This document shows, one piece after another, positions 63,701 through 64,000 of a stretch of DNA of 64,000 nt (the first letter of the stretch is position 1; every line of letters starts with the position of its first letter). Both the position numbers and the translations under genes were made by a program. The notes under the pieces were generated by a model that ran no database searches, was not told the DNA's origin, and worked only from the letters and a program-made list of their open reading frames with translations. Location: assembly GCF_951805225.1 (NCBI RefSeq), contig NZ_OX638201.1:1984001-2048000 (forward strand), in the 5' to 3' direction. This DNA is from an uncultured Flavobacterium sp. Lineage in GTDB: Bacteria > Bacteroidota > Bacteroidia > Flavobacteriales > Flavobacteriaceae.

Positions 63701-63806
63701 TTGGCACATTGCCTTTGTCCTTAACAGTACCTTTTATTTTTATTTGTCCAAATGATACTGCGGTGCACATCAGGGCAATAAAAAATCCTATATATTTAAA
63801 TTTCAT
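60774..63806 (-). CDS. SusC/RagA-type TonB-dependent transporter (second PUL)
   Basis: The 1010-residue transporter has a signal peptide (ending AVSFGQ), a carboxypeptidase-D-like domain (IKIKGTVKDKGNVPIPGVN), SusC linker DEIVVVGYAAVKKSDVTSS and plug with PRVLIRGISTLNLS and VLKDASASAIYGSRASNGV. The beta-barrel follows, with a C-terminal LMGLNVAF. It is 47 bases downstream of a partial gene on the same strand, which suggests that the operon starts outside the window. No regulator for this PUL is visible here. Confidence 0.97.
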   Translation of the reverse strand: MKFKYIGFFIALMCTAVSFGQIKIKGTVKDKGNVPIPGVNLIVKGTATTAASDFDGNYTISVPNKNAQIEFSFVGFTNQIVPVGDKTEINVIMQESSQALDEIVVVGYAAVKKSDVTSSISSIKGKELQTMTVGNVTESLQGKVSGVQVTGQGGPGAQPRVLIRGISTLNLSTDPLYVVDGIPMGTSINFLSSNEIESMEVLKDASASAIYGSRASNGVILITTKKGKAGKTRFNFDLSSGMQMMDNPYHMADAEGYATMMNKAYNNSGYADYLPNPSQYRGKTTDWWDAGIKRASPVTNASLGVSGGSDTHTYSVSLNYYNSESIYEVGGWERITMRIANDFKFSDKFKAGITLNPRYETWGAPNNWADFDKIDPITPIYKPADQLTGLENEYSIYARSPSYVWNPIAAVKRYDDYTNQYNLNTNGYLQYEPIKGLVLRTQASIEVGDKTQDIFKPDFVIDAAHEKAEINSVERRNNTNVDWTWQNTITYTKTIAEKHNASFMIGNTMEEYNRNEVWGYGEGVPNNSDLMRELSAATKNRNSSGNSWSNSLMSYISRLSYNYDSKYYFTGTFRRDGSSKFMTNNKWANFPSASVSWRILNEGFMQSTKDIFSDLRFRAGWGKVGNQNLPDAVYQSNIGQGFYPIGGNVLDTAFPSTMANKDIKWETVEDVSFGLDFGLWKNKITGSLEYYQKKTEDMLFLKQFPTYSGFPNYSTMWTNVGSMKSSGIDLMVSYKDKKGDFSYGVDLTFTTVNIEMLNLSTAGERLYGAGNRSLTIQGDEPGFFYGYVADGLFQNQTELNSHTDQHGTKLQPYAQVGDVRFKDINGDGKIDDKDRTKIGSPWADYNVGLNFNFAYKQFDLIANFYSSIGNDIVNQNISDLYNGASLTNKVANLDQMAWHGEGTSNSVPRLSKDDNNENFTKFSSLYVEDGSYVRMKNLQLGFSFYNKFGLDKLRLSLSGQNLWTWTKFTGVDPEVAGGDPDKGDRVKGAGFGGWNYPVQPTILMGLNVAF

Positions 63807-63852
63807 ATCAAGTTATTTTTTTAATTAAATGTTATAACTGGGTTACAACAAC

Positions 63853-64000
63853 TTATTTTTTTGTGATAAATACTCTTTCTAACTCTGTATCCAGCACTAC
63901 TTTGTACACTCCCGGAGCAGCAGGATATTTAGCATTTCCGTTTTCTCCCGGTGACATTGTACAAATACCATTTTTAATTAATCTCCATGACGGACTCCAC
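63853..64000 (-). CDS. C-terminal end of an unidentified gene upstream of susC
   Basis: An open frame runs in from the window edge to a TAA at 63853-63855 and gives 48 residues, including WSPSWRLIKNG, MSPGENGNAKYPAAPG and YKVVLDTELERVFITKK. I do not recognise the family. The short distance to susC (46 bases) and same strand make it a likely operon member, perhaps a surface glycan-binding protein of the SusE/SusF kind. That is a guess. Confidence 0.6.
   Translation of the reverse strand, partial: WSPSWRLIKNGICTMSPGENGNAKYPAAPGVYKVVLDTELERVFITKK

Overview
The window looks like a chromosomal segment of a Flavobacterium-type Bacteroidota. The evidence is AT-rich coding sequence, SusC/SusD pairs, a hybrid two-component regulator, type IX secretion (T9SS) C-terminal sorting domains, Bacteroidota-type promoters (TAnnTTTG) and many short palindromic repeat phrases between genes. 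Almost all of it is devoted to polysaccharide breakdown. I see no tRNA, rRNA, CRISPR array, IS element or phage gene.

Layout. (1) Positions 1-14364, minus strand: a set of large secreted enzymes, namely a zinc metalloprotease (cut by the window edge), a GH18 chitinase, a GH64 beta-1,3-glucanase and a GH16 glucanase. Upstream is a membrane-bound Y_Y_Y/LuxR-type regulator. Chitin, beta-glucan and protein are the main parts of fungal cell walls, so this reads as a mycolytic set. The enzymes share accessory modules (crystallin-like, ricin-like, CBM6, T9SS tag). (2) 14902-16578, minus strand: a HAD phosphatase and a secreted NTF2-like protein. (3) 16804-45882, almost all plus strand: a uronate catabolism island joined to a polysaccharide utilization locus (PUL). 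It holds kduI, kduD and a DUF4861 protein; a divergent LacI-type repressor; kdgK, a YhcH-like protein, KDPG aldolase, a fructuronate-reductase-like SDR, uxuA, uxaC and an MFS hexuronate transporter; then a secreted beta-helix protein (DUF4955 type), a hybrid two-component system, SusC, SusD, GH88 and two GH2 enzymes. GH88 would release unsaturated uronate (KduI/KduD route) and GH2 would release glucuronate (UxaC/SDR/UxuA route). Both meet at 2-keto-3-deoxygluconate, which KdgK and the aldolase split. (4) 45984-49300: assorted genes (DUF2911, a serine hydrolase, an NlpE-like lipoprotein, a YegP-like protein). (5) 49560-64000, minus strand: a second PUL with a partial upstream gene, SusC, SusD, two GH30, a GH2, a GH27 and a double-domain GH43. 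This set fits type II arabinogalactan or beta-1,6-galactan side chains.

The gaps between genes carry a recurring vocabulary of palindromes. One nested double hairpin of about 160 bp occurs twice with perfectly conserved inner arms. Hairpins separate nearly every gene pair inside both PULs. The points most worth a second look are the DUF4955 protein as a possible lyase for the uronate PUL, the LacI repressor whose DNA-binding domain has no normal start codon, the operator/promoter between that repressor and kdgK, a 30-codon membrane ORF in front of SusC, three uncharacterised repeats in the GH16 enzyme, and the nested palindromic element.
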